Shown: piece by piece, positions 1 through 10,797 of the stretch
How the letters are laid out: each line of letters starts with the position of its first letter
How positions within the stretch are numbered: position 1 is the stretch's first letter
Origin: Diploptera punctata
Lineage: Eukaryota > Arthropoda > Insecta > Blattodea > Blaberidae
Length of the DNA: 64,000 bases
Assembly (NCBI GenBank): GCA_030220185.1
Contig: JASPKZ010009678.1
Location: 1-64,000 of the forward strand
Direction of reading: 5' to 3'
Translations under genes and position numbers: made by a program
The notes under the pieces: model-generated
What the model saw: only the letters and a program-made list of their open reading frames with translations
Told to the model about the DNA's origin: nothing
Database searches by the model: none

Positions 1-331
1 AACGAATATTCTATGTAACAATAAAGACGTGTTGCAGTGCCGCCAACATAGAGTATGTACTAATTAACTGTACACATATACTTCTGAATTTCAGAACTTG
101 CTATTTGTTTTTGGGCGTTGCATTCTTTCCACAGTGCTTAAATTGCGTTAAATTAGCTTTTAGGTGAGAGCACTTAAATTAAGATAGGTTAGCTTTTAGG
201 TTCGTTAAATATCGTGTATATATTGGCTGCATCCCGTGAGTCCATAGTGTAAACCGTTTCGCGTTTGTTAGCGCATGCACATGGCGCATGATTGGAAATT
301 AGAAAACAAAATTCGTGTCACGTGTTGTAAA
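1..331 (+). mobile_element. MITE-like repeat, family A (copy 1, cut by window edge)
   Basis: This segment recurs at about 16537-16806 (reverse), 24245-24549 and 59147-59658 (reverse). Shared blocks include a stretch ending in TTGGCTGCATCCCGTGA and the right end TCACGTGTTGTAA. The reverse copy near 59 kb begins and ends with related inverted sequences (TTACAACACGTGACGCG), so the family looks like a non-autonomous DNA transposon of about 0.5 kb. No coding capacity is visible. The left boundary lies outside the window. Confidence 0.6.
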
Positions 332-534
332 GAATCCTCATTTTAGAAAGAATTAAGCTTTATAAAAAAATTTTAAAATGCGTTTGCATTTTATTTTATT
401 TTTGTTTTGATTGAATAAAGTTTCACGAAATTAGAAACCTCAAGTATAAATTCCTTTAAGTTTGTCCGATTTGACATGGAATGACTTATTTACAATATGT
501 AAAAATGAAGTCACCCAGATTACATTCATAATAT
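332..534. other. AT-rich DNA, nothing recognised
   Basis: No coding frame, tRNA-like box or match to the other repeats in the window was seen. Confidence 0.5.
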
Positions 535-645
535 TTTTTAGCAATGCCACAAGTTTGTCTATTTATGAAATGTATGATATTCTCTCCTAGTGTAGTGGAA
601 TTGCAACCGCTGGAAGCGCAGAGTTACGTTACCCAATGATATGAT
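535..645 (-). mobile_element. SINE 3' fragment (same family as 10798-11125)
   Basis: The reverse complement matches the 3' half of the SINE at 10798-11125: the blocks ATCATATCATtGGG, aACGcAACTCtGCgcTTCCA and AGGAGAgAATatCA occur in the same order, ending at the GGCATT tail. The tRNA-like head is missing, as expected for a 5'-truncated SINE. A third fragment lies at 44255-44375. Confidence 0.55.
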
Positions 646-1285
646 AATAAAATTATGTAAATTTAATGTTTTCGAGTTTTAGTAGCGAAACATGTCTATG
701 AATTAAGTATAATACATGGAGGAACTGAAATAGAATAAAACATCATGTTCACAAAACTTACATTTAATAAACAGAAAACGGATCCGGGGATAAGCCGACA
801 CAGCTAATTCCATATTTGATCTTCATAAATAGAGCCATGAAGTCTTAACCCAATCGCTTCAGATTTAAATGCTCCATGCATTTCCCCAGAAACCGGATTT
901 AAGTTACCGTAAATTACATTGTATATTTTCAGACATTCAAAACAAACAAATGATAACGGTACTTGAGATCACAATAAGGGTGAAGGCAAAAACACATCCC
1001 TCTACTTTCATAAATGTTAACAAAATATTACCCTGCCAAGGGATGTACAAAATATTGCAAAATATATAAAAGCAGAATTAAGCGAGTTGAAGGCCATTTA
1101 ACTGCCGGCGAGTCTACCTCGTCTTTCGAGGCGAATGGGTTAAGACTAGCATGTTTGTTGCGATGAAAGTGAAACGTGAAGAGTGTCAAACTACAAATGG
1201 AGCATAATGCGATACTAGTAAAATGCATGGTAAGTTTCCGTTGAGGTATTAGTTCACAGTAATATAATTTCATAACAAGAAATAG
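646..1285. other. Intergenic or decayed repeat, nothing firm
   Basis: AT-rich, with short stop-ridden frames only. The small frames at 869-1069 (+) and 1028-1273 (-) overlap on opposite strands and resemble nothing known. The motif GAAACATGTC at 687-696 resembles a hammerhead 3' half, but no matching 5' half was found. Confidence 0.45.
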
Positions 1286-1834
1286 ATAACTCTCACGTAC
1301 ATTGGTAAAGAAACATTAAAATTGGCCAACACACTAAAAAAGCTCGATAAGAATATAAATATATCCTACAGAACTGATAACAAATTAAACAATTTAATAA
1401 ACAACAACATTGAAGAAATAGATGGATTCAACAATAAAGGCATCTACAAATTAATATGTACAGACTGCAATAAATTCTACATTGGGAAAACTAACAGAAG
1501 CTTCAACATTAGATTCAAGGAACATTTCAGAGATTTCATTTATAATGGAGGAAAATCAAGTTACGCAAAACATGTAATTCAGTCTGGACACCATATGCAT
1601 AACATCGATAACACCCTCACAATAGTACATAGAGAAAACATTCCAACGAGAATAAATATACTGGAGGAAATCGCAATCCTAAGAGAAATCAACAACAACC
1701 TGATTCTCAATGAATACACACCTAGTCCACACAATCCTCTGTACAAAATTCTCACAACCAAGTCAGTGCTTCAACAAGGGCTAATGTATTCTGCTGATGA
1801 TGGGACTAGTCCCGAAAGGCCTACAGAGTTTTAA
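1286..1834 (+). pseudogene. Penelope-like element, C-terminal GIY-YIG endonuclease (5'-truncated)
   Basis: An open frame of about 180 codons runs from just after a TAG at 1283-1285 to the TAA at 1832-1834. It opens with LTYIGKETLKLANTLKK and NISYRTDNKL, typical of the linker between the reverse transcriptase and the nuclease of Penelope-like elements. The GIY-YIG domain follows: GIYKLICTDCNKFYIGKTNRSF, then RFKEHFRDF and an AKHVIQSGH block. In intact elements the nuclease nicks target DNA to prime reverse transcription. The whole upstream reverse transcriptase is absent, so this is a 5'-truncated copy. The reading frame is uninterrupted, so it is relatively well preserved. Its last codons coincide with a hammerhead ribozyme motif at 1788-1829. 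Confidence 0.85.
1788..1829 (+). ncRNA. Minimal hammerhead ribozyme motif of the PLE
   Basis: CTGATGA (1794-1800) is followed by a hairpin GGGA-CTAG-TCCC (1802-1813), GAAA (1814-1817), a tiny stem III GGCC (1818-1821) and the cleavage position UA (1822-1823, triplet CUA). Stem I forms between ATTCTG (1788-1793) and CAGAGT (1824-1829), six pairs including one G-U. Very short stem III is a known property of hammerheads in Penelope-like elements. One extra base (T1801) lies between the core and stem II, which is the main structural caveat. It overlaps the end of the GIY-YIG frame. Predicted cleavage is after A1823. Confidence 0.7.
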
Positions 1835-1955
1835 AATAACTTAAGTTGAGGAGACGGACCTACAAGGTAACTATTTTATAGTTTTTAACCGTACATTATA
1901 TTACTGGGAGCATAATGCATTATAAATTTATTTAAGAAGCAGTATTACATTATAT
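1835..1955 (+). other. Probable PLE 3' flank
   Basis: Short AT-rich sequence after the PLE stop codon and ribozyme. It could be the remaining 3' terminal repeat of the element. The boundary with the next repeat near 1960 is not sharp. Confidence 0.3.
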
Positions 1956-1959
1956 TTTA

Positions 1960-2215
1960 TTAGATTAGTAGAGATTGATGATTCCGTCATGGCCGGTTCC
2001 AAGCCCGGATGAGAAAGGAGGAGGGGGAAGAATAACAACCTCGTTAAAAACCCCCGGGTTCAGTTGGCTCCGACTGATTGTATCCTGTACATAGAGAACC
2101 GAATAGAGCGGCCTCTCTGTGTTAAATTTTGGACGCAATTTCATACTGCTGCGCCATCTGAAAATGACCACGTTACTACGTGAGCATGGCCACGGTGGCT
2201 CAATCGCAATAAAAG
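1960..2215. repeat. Unclassified GC-richer repeat block
   Basis: More GC-rich than its neighbours, with a purine-rich run (GAGAAAGGAGGAGGGGGAAG) and the phrase ATGACCACGTTACTACGTG near 2163-2181. Almost the same 19 bases recur at 5918-5937, which suggests a dispersed repeat. A 68-codon frame on the minus strand covers most of it but resembles no known domain. Confidence 0.35.
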
Positions 2216-3761
2216 TACCCTATCCTTACCCATTCTTTTAAAAATAAAATTTAAAGCTAAACACAAGCAATGCTACTTTGTGGACAATTTTAGCATGTTT
2301 TATTCTTACTCTCTTCAAAAGAAAATTACAAGAACTTTGCCAACTTTTCAGATGTCTTTAACTATAAATTATTTTAATTTTTTTTTAATTCATCAATTAG
2401 TAAGTTGACTAAAATGATTTACACAATTTCATAAGTATTTATTAAAAACCATTCCACTTTTAGATGAACATAATGAATATGGGAAACCACTATTTATTAG
2501 AAAATAATTGGAAATGTTAGACCTATACAACAAAAATATTGGCAAAATTTTTGTAATAATTTTCTTAAGTAAAAATAAAAAATGCAAAATTGTTTACAAA
2601 GTAACATTTCTTGTGTTATTTCCATTAAGAAATATCAAACAGGATCTGGATAATGGATATGCTAAGGCAGCACCATTTGACGAGCCTGGTCTAATGAGTC
2701 TAATATGCTATTTGTTTTTTTTTAAGAACTGAAACCATAAAGTAATTTAAGGACAAGTTTTTAAATGTTCTTAAAATGAAAATTCAAAAATACCTTGGGT
2801 TTATAAGAATGTAGCAAAAAGAAATTCTATGCATCATTTCTATACTCTGAACTACTCATATGTGAATGCACGCACATCAACTCTATTTAGTAACCAGACT
2901 TGTCTTGATTAGTTTGCTTTTAAAAATGAAATAACATGATTCATTTATTGCCTTGTATTAAAATTAATATTTTTAAAAAAATATACATTTTATAGTTACT
3001 GCAGTATGCACATTATTCAAGATGAACAGAATTTTTTCAATGAAACTTCAGTCACATACGTAGTTAAAGATTCAATATTTCAACAATAAACCTAATTATT
3101 TTATATGTAATTTTATAAGAAGTTATTTCACATTTATTTACTAGCTTCCTATTACCCCAAGCCCTATAATGGGATCACCTACCTTTACATTTTGATTACA
3201 AAATCTAATAGTTCATTAGAGAAGAAATATGTATATTCTCCAAGGTGCAACAAGCTGAGAATGCCCTTGGCCTACCAGCTAGCTGCTGGCCCAATATCCA
3301 CCTGCGAGAAGAATCCAAATTGTTTGACATTTTAGGCTTACACACCTATTTAAGCCTAACACAAATGCCTACCTGCATTACTACCAGGAAATCGCTGAAT
3401 AGTTGAATGTTAGGCCAAATTATTGTTGTTAAAATTGACGGAACAGTTTTGTTCTCTAAGTAATTACCAACACTTCATATTAAGATGTTTTTGCACATGT
3501 TAAATAAATGTTATAAAAGACATAGGAAAGTCTCAACGAGGTAGAAGTAAGGATGAATTAAAATTTACATGACACAATATTAACGTAATTTTAAAATTTG
3601 TAATTTAAAATATGCTCTATAATAGTTCAAAATTTGTTTTTAAAAAACACAACCACTTTTCTGCATAGTCTATAATGTACTGGTACGTTCTTGCAATACA
3701 CTTGTAGATATTCTTGAAGCGCAACTTCTTTACACCTACTGTAGAGCCTGGAAAAAAAATA
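2216..3761. other. Long AT-rich stretch, no feature recognised
   Basis: No frame longer than about 75 codons, no domain, no tRNA-like boxes and no match to the other repeats here. It could be host intergenic or intronic DNA or very old repeats. Confidence 0.5.
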
Positions 3762-3801
3762 TATATATATACATACACATATATATGTATATATACATAT
3801 A
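3762..3801. repeat. (TA/CATA)n microsatellite
   Basis: Alternating TATATA with interspersed C and G. It provides the TA target of the adjacent MITE. Confidence 0.8.
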
Positions 3802-3922
3802 CAGTGAGTTTCACTTGACCTGCGGTCGTTAGTGGGAAAAGTGACTGCAAGCATTGAGTCATCAACTCACGCTGTCCATGCAATGTCTATGCTAGTGGCC
3901 GCAAATCGAGTCAAACTCACTG
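3802..3922. mobile_element. 121-bp MITE with TA target duplication
   Basis: Begins CAGTGAGTTTCACTTGACC and ends, read from the other strand, CAGTGAGTTTGACTCGATTTG. Similarity between the arms continues through GCGGTCGTTAGTG / GCGGCCACTAGC. TA lies on both sides (3800-3801, 3923-3924), the Tc1/mariner target signature. Nearly the whole element folds back on itself and there is no coding sequence. Confidence 0.65.
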
Positions 3923-3924
3923 TA

Positions 3925-5990
3925 TATATAATATTTGTCAATGTCCTTCACAATGAAGGTATTCCCAACCCTTATATATATATTGACGATCTAGGATCAT
4001 ACTATTCTAAGTAAGTGTTTTATTTAGAATTCTAGTTATGTCAATGTCCCATATCTGTGGGCATTGAAAAAAAATAAAAACCAAGAATTTCATACTCTTA
4101 ATTTTCCAAAGGTGTTACTAATCAAAATATTGAATTCCTGATTTATTATCAAATGGCTTTGGAAATGTAACATTCACAACAAGAATTGTAAAAAGATGGA
4201 CTTCGCACAATATGATCCTGAACCATTGTATATGTATTATGTACATGTATACACTTACATATTTTTAAGTTCTTTCTTGTAATATTTCACAAGCAGTCAA
4301 AACTTGCATTGAAAATTGAAATTACAATACCTGAAAATACTTACTTAAAAGGACAGAATACTAATACCATAAATAAACTAATAATAATGATTACACTGTC
4401 TTCATATTACCATTCAGTGTTTATTTACTTTCTTTTTTAAGTTAAGTCTTCAATATTGGAATGTTTTCTCCTTTGGTTGGCAACGAGCATTCTAATATGC
4501 TATGTATATTGGCGGTTCGTATGATTTGATTATATCCAGTTTTATCTGTTGGCACATGTGTATGGATCTACTTAGACTTGAATTTTTTTTTTTTGGCTCA
4601 ACTTTAGATTACTTTACCCTTCAGTTTCCATAGTATATTCTTTTAATACTGTTTCTCTACGTACTATTCTGCCTTTACTAACCATTTGATAATATTTTAA
4701 ACACTTGCAACAATACTTATAACTTTTTTTTACAATTATTAAATATTTTATCTATGTATGCAATGATTTCTTCAAAGTTATGCAGATTTGTTGTGCATAT
4801 GCACAAATGCTTAAATGAATTTCTACTAAATGGTGGTGATATCTGTGAAATTGGAATAAAATCAACATCAAAAATGGATGTTCACTCATTTCATTTTGTT
4901 AGATTCCGATGCTAAAAAGTTAGTGAACATTTAATTAAATAATATGCAAGTAAATTGTTAGTTAGGTTAGGAAGGGGAATTTATTGCAAAAGTTGGTCAT
5001 ATCGATTTCACATCTACGTGGTTCCATCTAGCAATACAACTCTATAAACTTTTTATAAATGTTTGCACATGTGCACTGTTATTCTGCAGGACTTAAAAAT
5101 TATTAGGAAAGGTAAACAGAAGTTTTTTTTCATTTTTTGTCACATAATGGAAACTTTATACCTAAATTTCTGTTATCTTTTAGATTAATTTTTACACTTA
5201 TGGGTGTTCTGAATAATGCTATCTCACTTTCATAAACTGAATCTAATAAGAAACACTCAAACAAAATAATGATGAAACTTCAAAGTTAGTAAAATGAAGG
5301 TAGCAGCATTAGATCCACTCTGAATACCTCAAATTTACTTACCTAAAATTTTATACATGTGTAGACTTCCCAATCACTGTCATACGAAAATACACACATC
5401 GGATTTGATCTTTACAGCCTCGTTTATTCTGTGAAAGAAATAATGATGAATAAGTACACACATTACAGGTTAAGAAATAAAAATAAATTAGGTAGGCCTA
5501 TTAAACAATTTTTAAGGGTATTTTAATGTCATGATGCAAACAAAATATACGGCGTGCCAATTACATAATTCACAGTTAGGCCCAGGGATTATCCTGGTTA
5601 GGCCTATTATTTGAAAACACTATTTTGTGAAGTAAAAATTTTTGAGAAAAATTATACCATTCACCTACCTTCCATTAGCTGTATTTTCCAGCTTCACTTT
5701 ATCCTTCGGACTGTAGATAACTAATTAATTTAACAATTAACTTCGATGCATCAATAATATATATTATATTCAACCTCAAAACTTCTCTTCGTGCAGTACA
5801 TAACAATTCCACCGTTGATTTATTTAAATTTAATTCGAGTTTACATTTTACAACTCGATTTATTCGTACGTAATACGTCAACAATCGATAAAATAGCGAC
5901 GGTGGCGCGGTCTTAAATGACCACGGTACTACGTGGAAAAAAAAACTAAAAAAATATTGCGTCCAAATCTCCCTATAATGATTCAATAGC
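3925..5990. other. Long AT-rich stretch, no feature recognised
   Basis: Two kilobases without a convincing frame, domain or repeat match. The 124-codon minus-strand frame at 5699-6073 crosses into the GC-rich block below and shows no recognisable motif, so it is probably fortuitous. Confidence 0.5.
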
Positions 5991-6038
5991 CTCCTGATCC
6001 TGTAAGGGCCCCTAGCCAGGATCACGGTGAAAACATCA

Positions 6039-6164
6039 ATGGCAGAGACGGCGCAGGAGGAGTCCTTCAACACGGCGAATCTGGCGGAAGAGGCAACCCT
6101 ATATCTAAGGGAAATAGAGAAACGCTGCCTTGCGGTGAAGAGGGAACTTCAAAGACTATGAGAG
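6039..6164 (+). pseudogene. Short GC-rich frame, possible N-terminal fragment of a retroelement ORF
   Basis: A 41-codon ATG frame (starts MAETAQEESFNTANLAEEA, ends KRELQRL) sits in a block clearly more GC-rich than its surroundings (about 5980-6165). Its composition, rich in E, A, L and K, suggests a coiled coil. It ends just before the LINE relic starting near 6180. It may be an ORF1 fragment of a retrotransposon; no family was recognised. Confidence 0.3.
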
Positions 6165-6179
6165 GAAAATCCAGACAGA

Positions 6180-7203
6180 AATTTTCTTGGTCCTCCAGGT
6201 TGGAGGTTTATGCTGTGGGCCAACTCTCTACACATTAGAAAAAAAAACACAAAATGCTATAAGACCAATCAGGTCAAAGCCGGAATATCTAATCATATCA
6301 ATAACCACAAAGGGAATGAAACAAGGGCGCATTCCACCAATTTTATTTAATATCTATGTAGAATTTATATTAATAAAATTGAAACAAAGCTGCAAAGGTA
6401 TGGGTATCCCAACAGGCAACATATTTTTGCTGACATTATAATTTGCTGATGATCAACTGGTTTTAGCGTAAGACAGATTTGATATGGAATTCATGATAAA
6501 AGTTTGAAAAACACATATGGAATATGGGGTCTCACAGAAAATTACAAAAAACAGAATATTTGGCAATAAATAGCAATGAAAGAGATAATTTAATATTGGC
6601 AGAAGGAATTCCAATAAAACAAGTGAAACAAACTAAATATTTGAGAACAATTGTGGATAACATTTGAGGTATAGGCAAAGAGAACAGAAAGCATAGAAAT
6701 TAATTGAGAAGAAAAATAATATCATCGTTAAATTCCATATGGTGGGATAAGCATATTTGGAAAGACACAAAAAAAAATATATTGTTAAAACATTGGTGGA
6801 ATCTGTTGCAATATATGGAAGTGAGGTACGGACAATCAATAAGTTCTACAAGAATAGACTAATAGCTCTAGAAATAGATTTACGCAGAAGTGCCAGAAAG
6901 TTAAAATTAGAACCTGTCACAAATAAGGAAATTAGAAACATAATGGATGCAGAAGAAAGCGTAATTGGAAGAATTGAAGAGAAGGAATTAAATGGTTAGG
7001 ACATATTTAAAAATGGAAAATGAGCGATGGCCGAAACAACTATATCAATGGCAACCGACCAGAAGGAAGAAAAGAGGGAGATCAAAGTTAACATGGAAGG
7101 AAATGATGAAGATAGTAATGCAAGCAAGAGGGCTAAGCATTGAAGATTCCCAAGATCGTAGGCTTTGGAGATTTGGCACGGGAAGACGGCAGCAGCTGTA
7201 AAA
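6180..7203 (+). pseudogene. LINE reverse transcriptase relic (same family as 39472-39957)
   Basis: Frames in order: GMKQGRIPPILFNIYVEFIL at about 6316-6375, the RT motif normally read GxRQGCPLSPLLFNIY; a catalytic-site remnant FADDQLVLA at about 6442-6468 after a stop; the thumb region YIVKTLVESVAIYGSE...INKFYKNRLIALE at 6757-6999; and a C-terminal WPKQLYQW...KKRGRSKLTWKEM...RGLSIEDSQDRRLWRFGTG at 6992-7201, in another frame. Several stops and at least one frameshift make it inactive. A better preserved copy of the same C-terminus is at 39472-39920. The tail runs into a GATA-type repeat, the presumed LINE 3' end. Confidence 0.8.
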
Positions 7204-7205
7204 AC

Positions 7206-7233
7206 CCGAAGATAGATAGAATAGATAGGTAGA
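7206..7233 (+). repeat. GATA microsatellite tail of the LINE
   Basis: GATAGATAGAATAGATAGGTAG directly follows the LINE C-terminus. The same CCGAAGATAGATAGATAG ending occurs at 39933-39950, so this is probably the 3' tail of the family. Confidence 0.7.
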
Positions 7234-7985
7234 GATTGGTTCGGATTTTAAGATCCTAACACAGCAGCCTTATTTTACATCTTTACTTAATGGAATGAAT
7301 GAGATGGAATATGGGACAAACTCGGGTAATTTTGTGACAATGATAATTTTATAGGCCTATTATTTCTTTCGTTAGTAAAGAAGTTGTACTGGCAAGAAAA
7401 ACAATTTGTTTTTCTGTCTCGTAGATGGCAGAAAGTCTACTTTCTTGTTGTGTTTTCATATTTGTGATAACAGCGTTCCTTGGGTGTATTTTATGTTAAC
7501 TTGTAGAGGAAGTGCTTTCATTCATGTTAGCAGCCGTATGATTTAATACTTGTCTGTGTTTGAAGAACATTTTTCAGTAGATATTCTTCGACACTAATGG
7601 CGAAGGAATACAATGTCGAAAATGTGATCTGTGGTTCCATGAAAAGTGTCAAGGATTGACTGTTTAGGCCTATACATGGGATTTCAAATGCTTGGATATA
7701 ACATGGAGAGTGATTAAAAAGTTTGTCACGAATTTACTCTAATGCCATCACGAAATTACCAGAGTTCTTCAAACCTTCAGAAAAAATTGATATACGTAGA
7801 TTGTTACAAAAATAATGGCAACGCTGGTGTAGAAGCGAAACCGGACGGAGTTAATTGTTGTAACTTCTGTTACATGTTAATATATGCCTGACCTATCTTA
7901 GAGTAAATGGACTCGTCCGTACGTCTCAAAGCGCATGTGCTTTCGTGAGAGAAAGTTAGTCTCCTCGGAGTTGTCGCTCTAAGCT
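7234..7985. other. Unassigned DNA, possible decayed mariner 5' part
   Basis: No clear frame. The stretch 7895-7985 is more GC-rich and has a short ATG frame (7907-7948, MDSSVRLKAHVLS). It may be the 5' leader of the mariner fragment that follows, but no terminal inverted repeat could be located. Confidence 0.35.
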
Positions 7986-7988
7986 GTT

Positions 7989-8249
7989 ATGTTTCGCTAT
8001 GTTTACAAATCAGAAACAGCTATCTTGGTTGAAAAACCTGAGACCAGCATTGCGAAGGAAGCGCCCACATTTTTTTTGCAGGATAATGCTCGGGTGCACA
8101 CGGCACACCTTGTGGCTGATCTGTATCTTAGCTGGGAGTGGGAAATGCTTTGCCATCCACCACATTCACCGGACTCAAGCCCCTGTTATTATGTTTTGAT
8201 ACCTAAGATGAATGAACCACTTCGTGATATACTAGTAGTAAATAAATAG
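7989..8249 (+). pseudogene. Mariner-type transposase C-terminal fragment
   Basis: Contains FLQDNARVHTAHLVADLYL and PPHSPDSSPCYYVLIPKMNE. These match the second catalytic Asp block (DNARPHTA) and the third catalytic block (HPPYSPDLAPSDYHLFPKLKE) of mariner transposases, which use a third Asp rather than Glu; here that position has decayed to CYY. About 85 codons remain of a usual ~345, with no HTH domain and no visible terminal repeats. Confidence 0.7.
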
Positions 8250-8398
8250 TTGCCACTATTAAAGTTACAAACTATATATAATTTATGTTTATATTGGTAA
8301 TAAAATAAAATATATGTTCGACAACTCAGCATATATATTTCATTCATATATCCTTAACGTTAATATTCCTAAGACTCTAATCACAAATATTCATAATA

Positions 8399-9890
8399 CA
8401 CTGCTCAAAAAAATTAGGGGATATTGTAGAATAACCTATTAAGACTATGTTTTTAGGAACAGTATTAGATGCAATCACTTTCTATTACTCCAAAAGAATG
8501 TCAACAAGAGTTTGAAGTCATTACGTAACCTCTGTACCACACCAGATGTCAAAGAGATCCTGATTAGGAATATGACAAACAAACAAAGCAACATTACATG
8601 GGTGAAAATGTTTCTTTAGTATGGTGTTGTGGTCGCCTCGAACGGCCAGTACTGCCTCACACCTGTATGGCATTGATGCAATGAGGTTAGCAATGAGTTC
8701 TTGGGGGATACGTGGCCACTCTTCCATAAGAGCAATGTGCAGCTCTGAAACAGTTGTGGGAGGTGCTGGTCTGCCTGCAATGCGCCCCACACATGCTCTA
8801 TCGGATTTAAGTCCGGGAAGGAAGCTGGCCATTGCATACGCTCGATACCCTCCACTTCCAGCATGTCGTCCACCAAGCCAGCTCTGTGGGGTCGTGCATT
8901 ATCGTCCATAAAAAGAAAAGAATCACCTATGGCACCAGCATAAGGCACGAAAAAAGGTCGGAGAATCTCATCTCTATACCTTACCGCAGTCAAAGTACCA
9001 CCTTGGATGACGTAGAGGTCCGTATGTCCACCACTACTGACTCCTGCCCACACGATCAATCCACTGCCACCATATGGGGTTCTTTCACGTACAAAAGCTG
9101 GATTGTTTCGTGTCCCTTTTTCTCTCCAGATGAATACACGCCGACTATCACATTCCACGTTGAATCGCGACTCATCAGAAAAAAGAACTGATCTCCATTC
9201 AGCATGCCTCCACCCACGATGTTCCTCTGTCCAGTTTCTGCGATCTCTACGGTGTGTGGAATTAACCTGGTACACACCATGGGCCTACGGGCATAGAGAC
9301 CACTTCAATGCAGTCGATTACGGACAGTTTGAGTTGACACCCTGCGTCCTGTTGCTGTTTGAAGTGTATTTCGCAGTTGAGTTGCATTCTGCTGTCTATT
9401 CCGACGGGCTGTTAACAAGAGGTAACGGTCATCCCTTGCTGTTGTTGCCCTTGGTCGACCTTGTCCGGCTCTTCTGTGAACAGTATGTTCTTTGAAAATG
9501 ATTCCAAAGTCTGGAAATCACGCTTTGAGACACCCCAATGGCTTGTGCCACCACTTGTTGTGTCTGTCCAGCTTCCATCCTTCCTATGGCCCTCCAAGCC
9601 ATTGGTTCAGGTAAATCACGTTGTCGAGGCATCACTGTCCCTAAGGCAAGTCATTCACTAACTGAAAACTGGACTGGATTTAAAACAGCAACAAAACATT
9701 CACCCCCACACCACCCTTTCACATCAACAGTACAGACACTGCCCTCTGGTGTGGTACCGAGGTTATGTAACAACTTCAAACTCTTATTTACATTATCTTG
9801 GAGTAATAGAAAGTGATTGCATCTAATACTATTCCAAAAAACATAGTCTTAATAGGTTATTCTACAATATCCCCTAATTTTTTAGCAGTG
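8399..9890 (-). mobile_element. Tc1-type DNA transposon, copy 1
   Basis: Terminal inverted repeats of about 150 bp start CACTGCTCAAAAAAATTAGG at the left and end in the complementary TTTTTTAGCAGTG at the right. The element is flanked by TA (8397-8398 and 9891-9892), the usual Tc1/mariner target duplication. Length is 1492 bp. The transposase is on the minus strand. The same element recurs at 12736-14252. Confidence 0.9.
8521..9635 (-). pseudogene. Tc1-type DD34E transposase (copy 1, frameshifted)
   Basis: The N-terminal helix-turn-helix frame (9635 down to 9429) starts MMPRQRDLPEPMAWRAIGRM and contains GVSQSVISRLWNHF. After frame changes the catalytic core runs 9275-8700 with FSDESRFNV (first Asp), FMDDNARPHRAG (second Asp) and PDLNPIEHVWG (Glu). 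There are 34 residues between the last two, as in Tc1. Just past VWGALQADQ the frame shifts; the true C-terminus continues in another frame as ELHIALMEEWPRIPQELI and IASMPYRCEAVLAVRG. At least two frameshifts disable it, although each catalytic residue survives. Confidence 0.88.
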
Positions 9891-9892
9891 TA

Positions 9893-10077
9893 TTAAGGTA
9901 TAACAGTCTAAAATCTTAGTAACACGAAATTAGCCGAGTTTGGTATACTCTACAGTGATATGTGGTCTGATATGGTGTTTCTGGTTCGACACGCATGAAG
10001 CATTCATACACAATTCTCATACCGAACACAATTATTTGTGCTGGACCCAGCCTCCAGGAGGGCTATTAAAAAGTAAC

Positions 10078-10080
<3 letters not shown>
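9893..10080. other. Short unassigned spacer
   Basis: Between the Tc1 element and the LINE tail. No motif recognised. Confidence 0.4.

Positions 10081-10113
<33 letters not shown>
10081..10113. repeat. (AAT)n microsatellite
   Basis: Eleven uninterrupted AAT units, read as TTA on the minus strand. It lies at the 3' side of the minus-strand LINE relic next to it and is probably its tail. Confidence 0.9.
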
Positions 10114-10114
10114 C

Positions 10115-10797
10115 AACCGTTTTATGACAGCTGCCGCCGTCTTCCGCAAACCAAACGTCATTCCTCTCTGTCCATCAATTTATTAATCTTCCTCCAATCC
10201 TCTGATAATCATAGCTGCTTGCACACCTTCTATCCAGGTTTCTTTTTTTTCCTCATTTCCATTGGGATCCATTCCACAATAATTTTAGGCAATCTTTTTT
10301 ATGACATTCTTTTGACATGGCCATACCACTGTAATATTTTCTTTTCTATGTCTATGATGCCCGGCTCCTCTTGTACACCCATAATTTCCCATATTTCGTA
10401 TCAATCCATTCTATATTTTCCAGCTGATCGTCTTAAAATATCCATTTCTGTACTTAAAATTATTTTCATTTCCCTGGTAGGAATTTGTCAAACTTCAGCA
10501 CCATATGTTAAAATGCTCTGAACTATGGTTTGATATACTTTTAATTTTCTATTTGTTTGTAATACTTTGCTCTATCTAACAGAGTTTAAAGCATTTATTA
10601 CTTATTTTGTTTGAGCAATTATATTTTTAATTTCCACTGTGTGTATCACCTGACTGGTCTAATTTTGTTCCTAAATAAGTGCATTCAATACTACTATAGG
10701 TTTTATTTCTTCTACATTGTTGAAATTTATATTTTCCCTTTCTTCCCCTGTACACAGATATTTAGTTTTCTCTATATTTATATAAAGTCCCCGTTGA
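10115..10797 (-). pseudogene. LINE reverse transcriptase C-terminal relic (family shared with 18030-18460)
   Basis: On the minus strand, stop-ridden frames reproduce the C-terminal half of a LINE reverse transcriptase: an ILTYGAEV-like stretch (10485-10515), a region reading RRSAGK-like at about 10410-10430, a MxGHxxRM-like section at 10300-10320 and W-rich ends near 10210. The forward copy at 18030-18460 aligns with it over most of its length. Many stops and indels show age. Confidence 0.6.

Noticed and set aside
660..705. GAAACATGTC as a fourth hammerhead
   Set aside because: The 3' half fits, but no CUGANGA or complementary stem II was found upstream.
3617..3883. Tyr/Ile-rich minus-strand frames
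   Set aside because: They translate the TA/CATA microsatellite.
5699..6073. 124-codon minus-strand frame
   Set aside because: No domain, crosses an AT-rich/GC-rich boundary, and contains a poly-Phe stretch from an A-rich run.
8621..9661. Several plus-strand frames of 60-130 codons
   Set aside because: They are antisense to the Tc1-type transposase; the copy at 13.0-13.6 kb shows the same shadows.
9940..10521. 193-codon plus-strand frame with a poly-Asn run
   Set aside because: The Asn run is the (AAT)n microsatellite, and the rest is the antisense of a minus-strand LINE relic.
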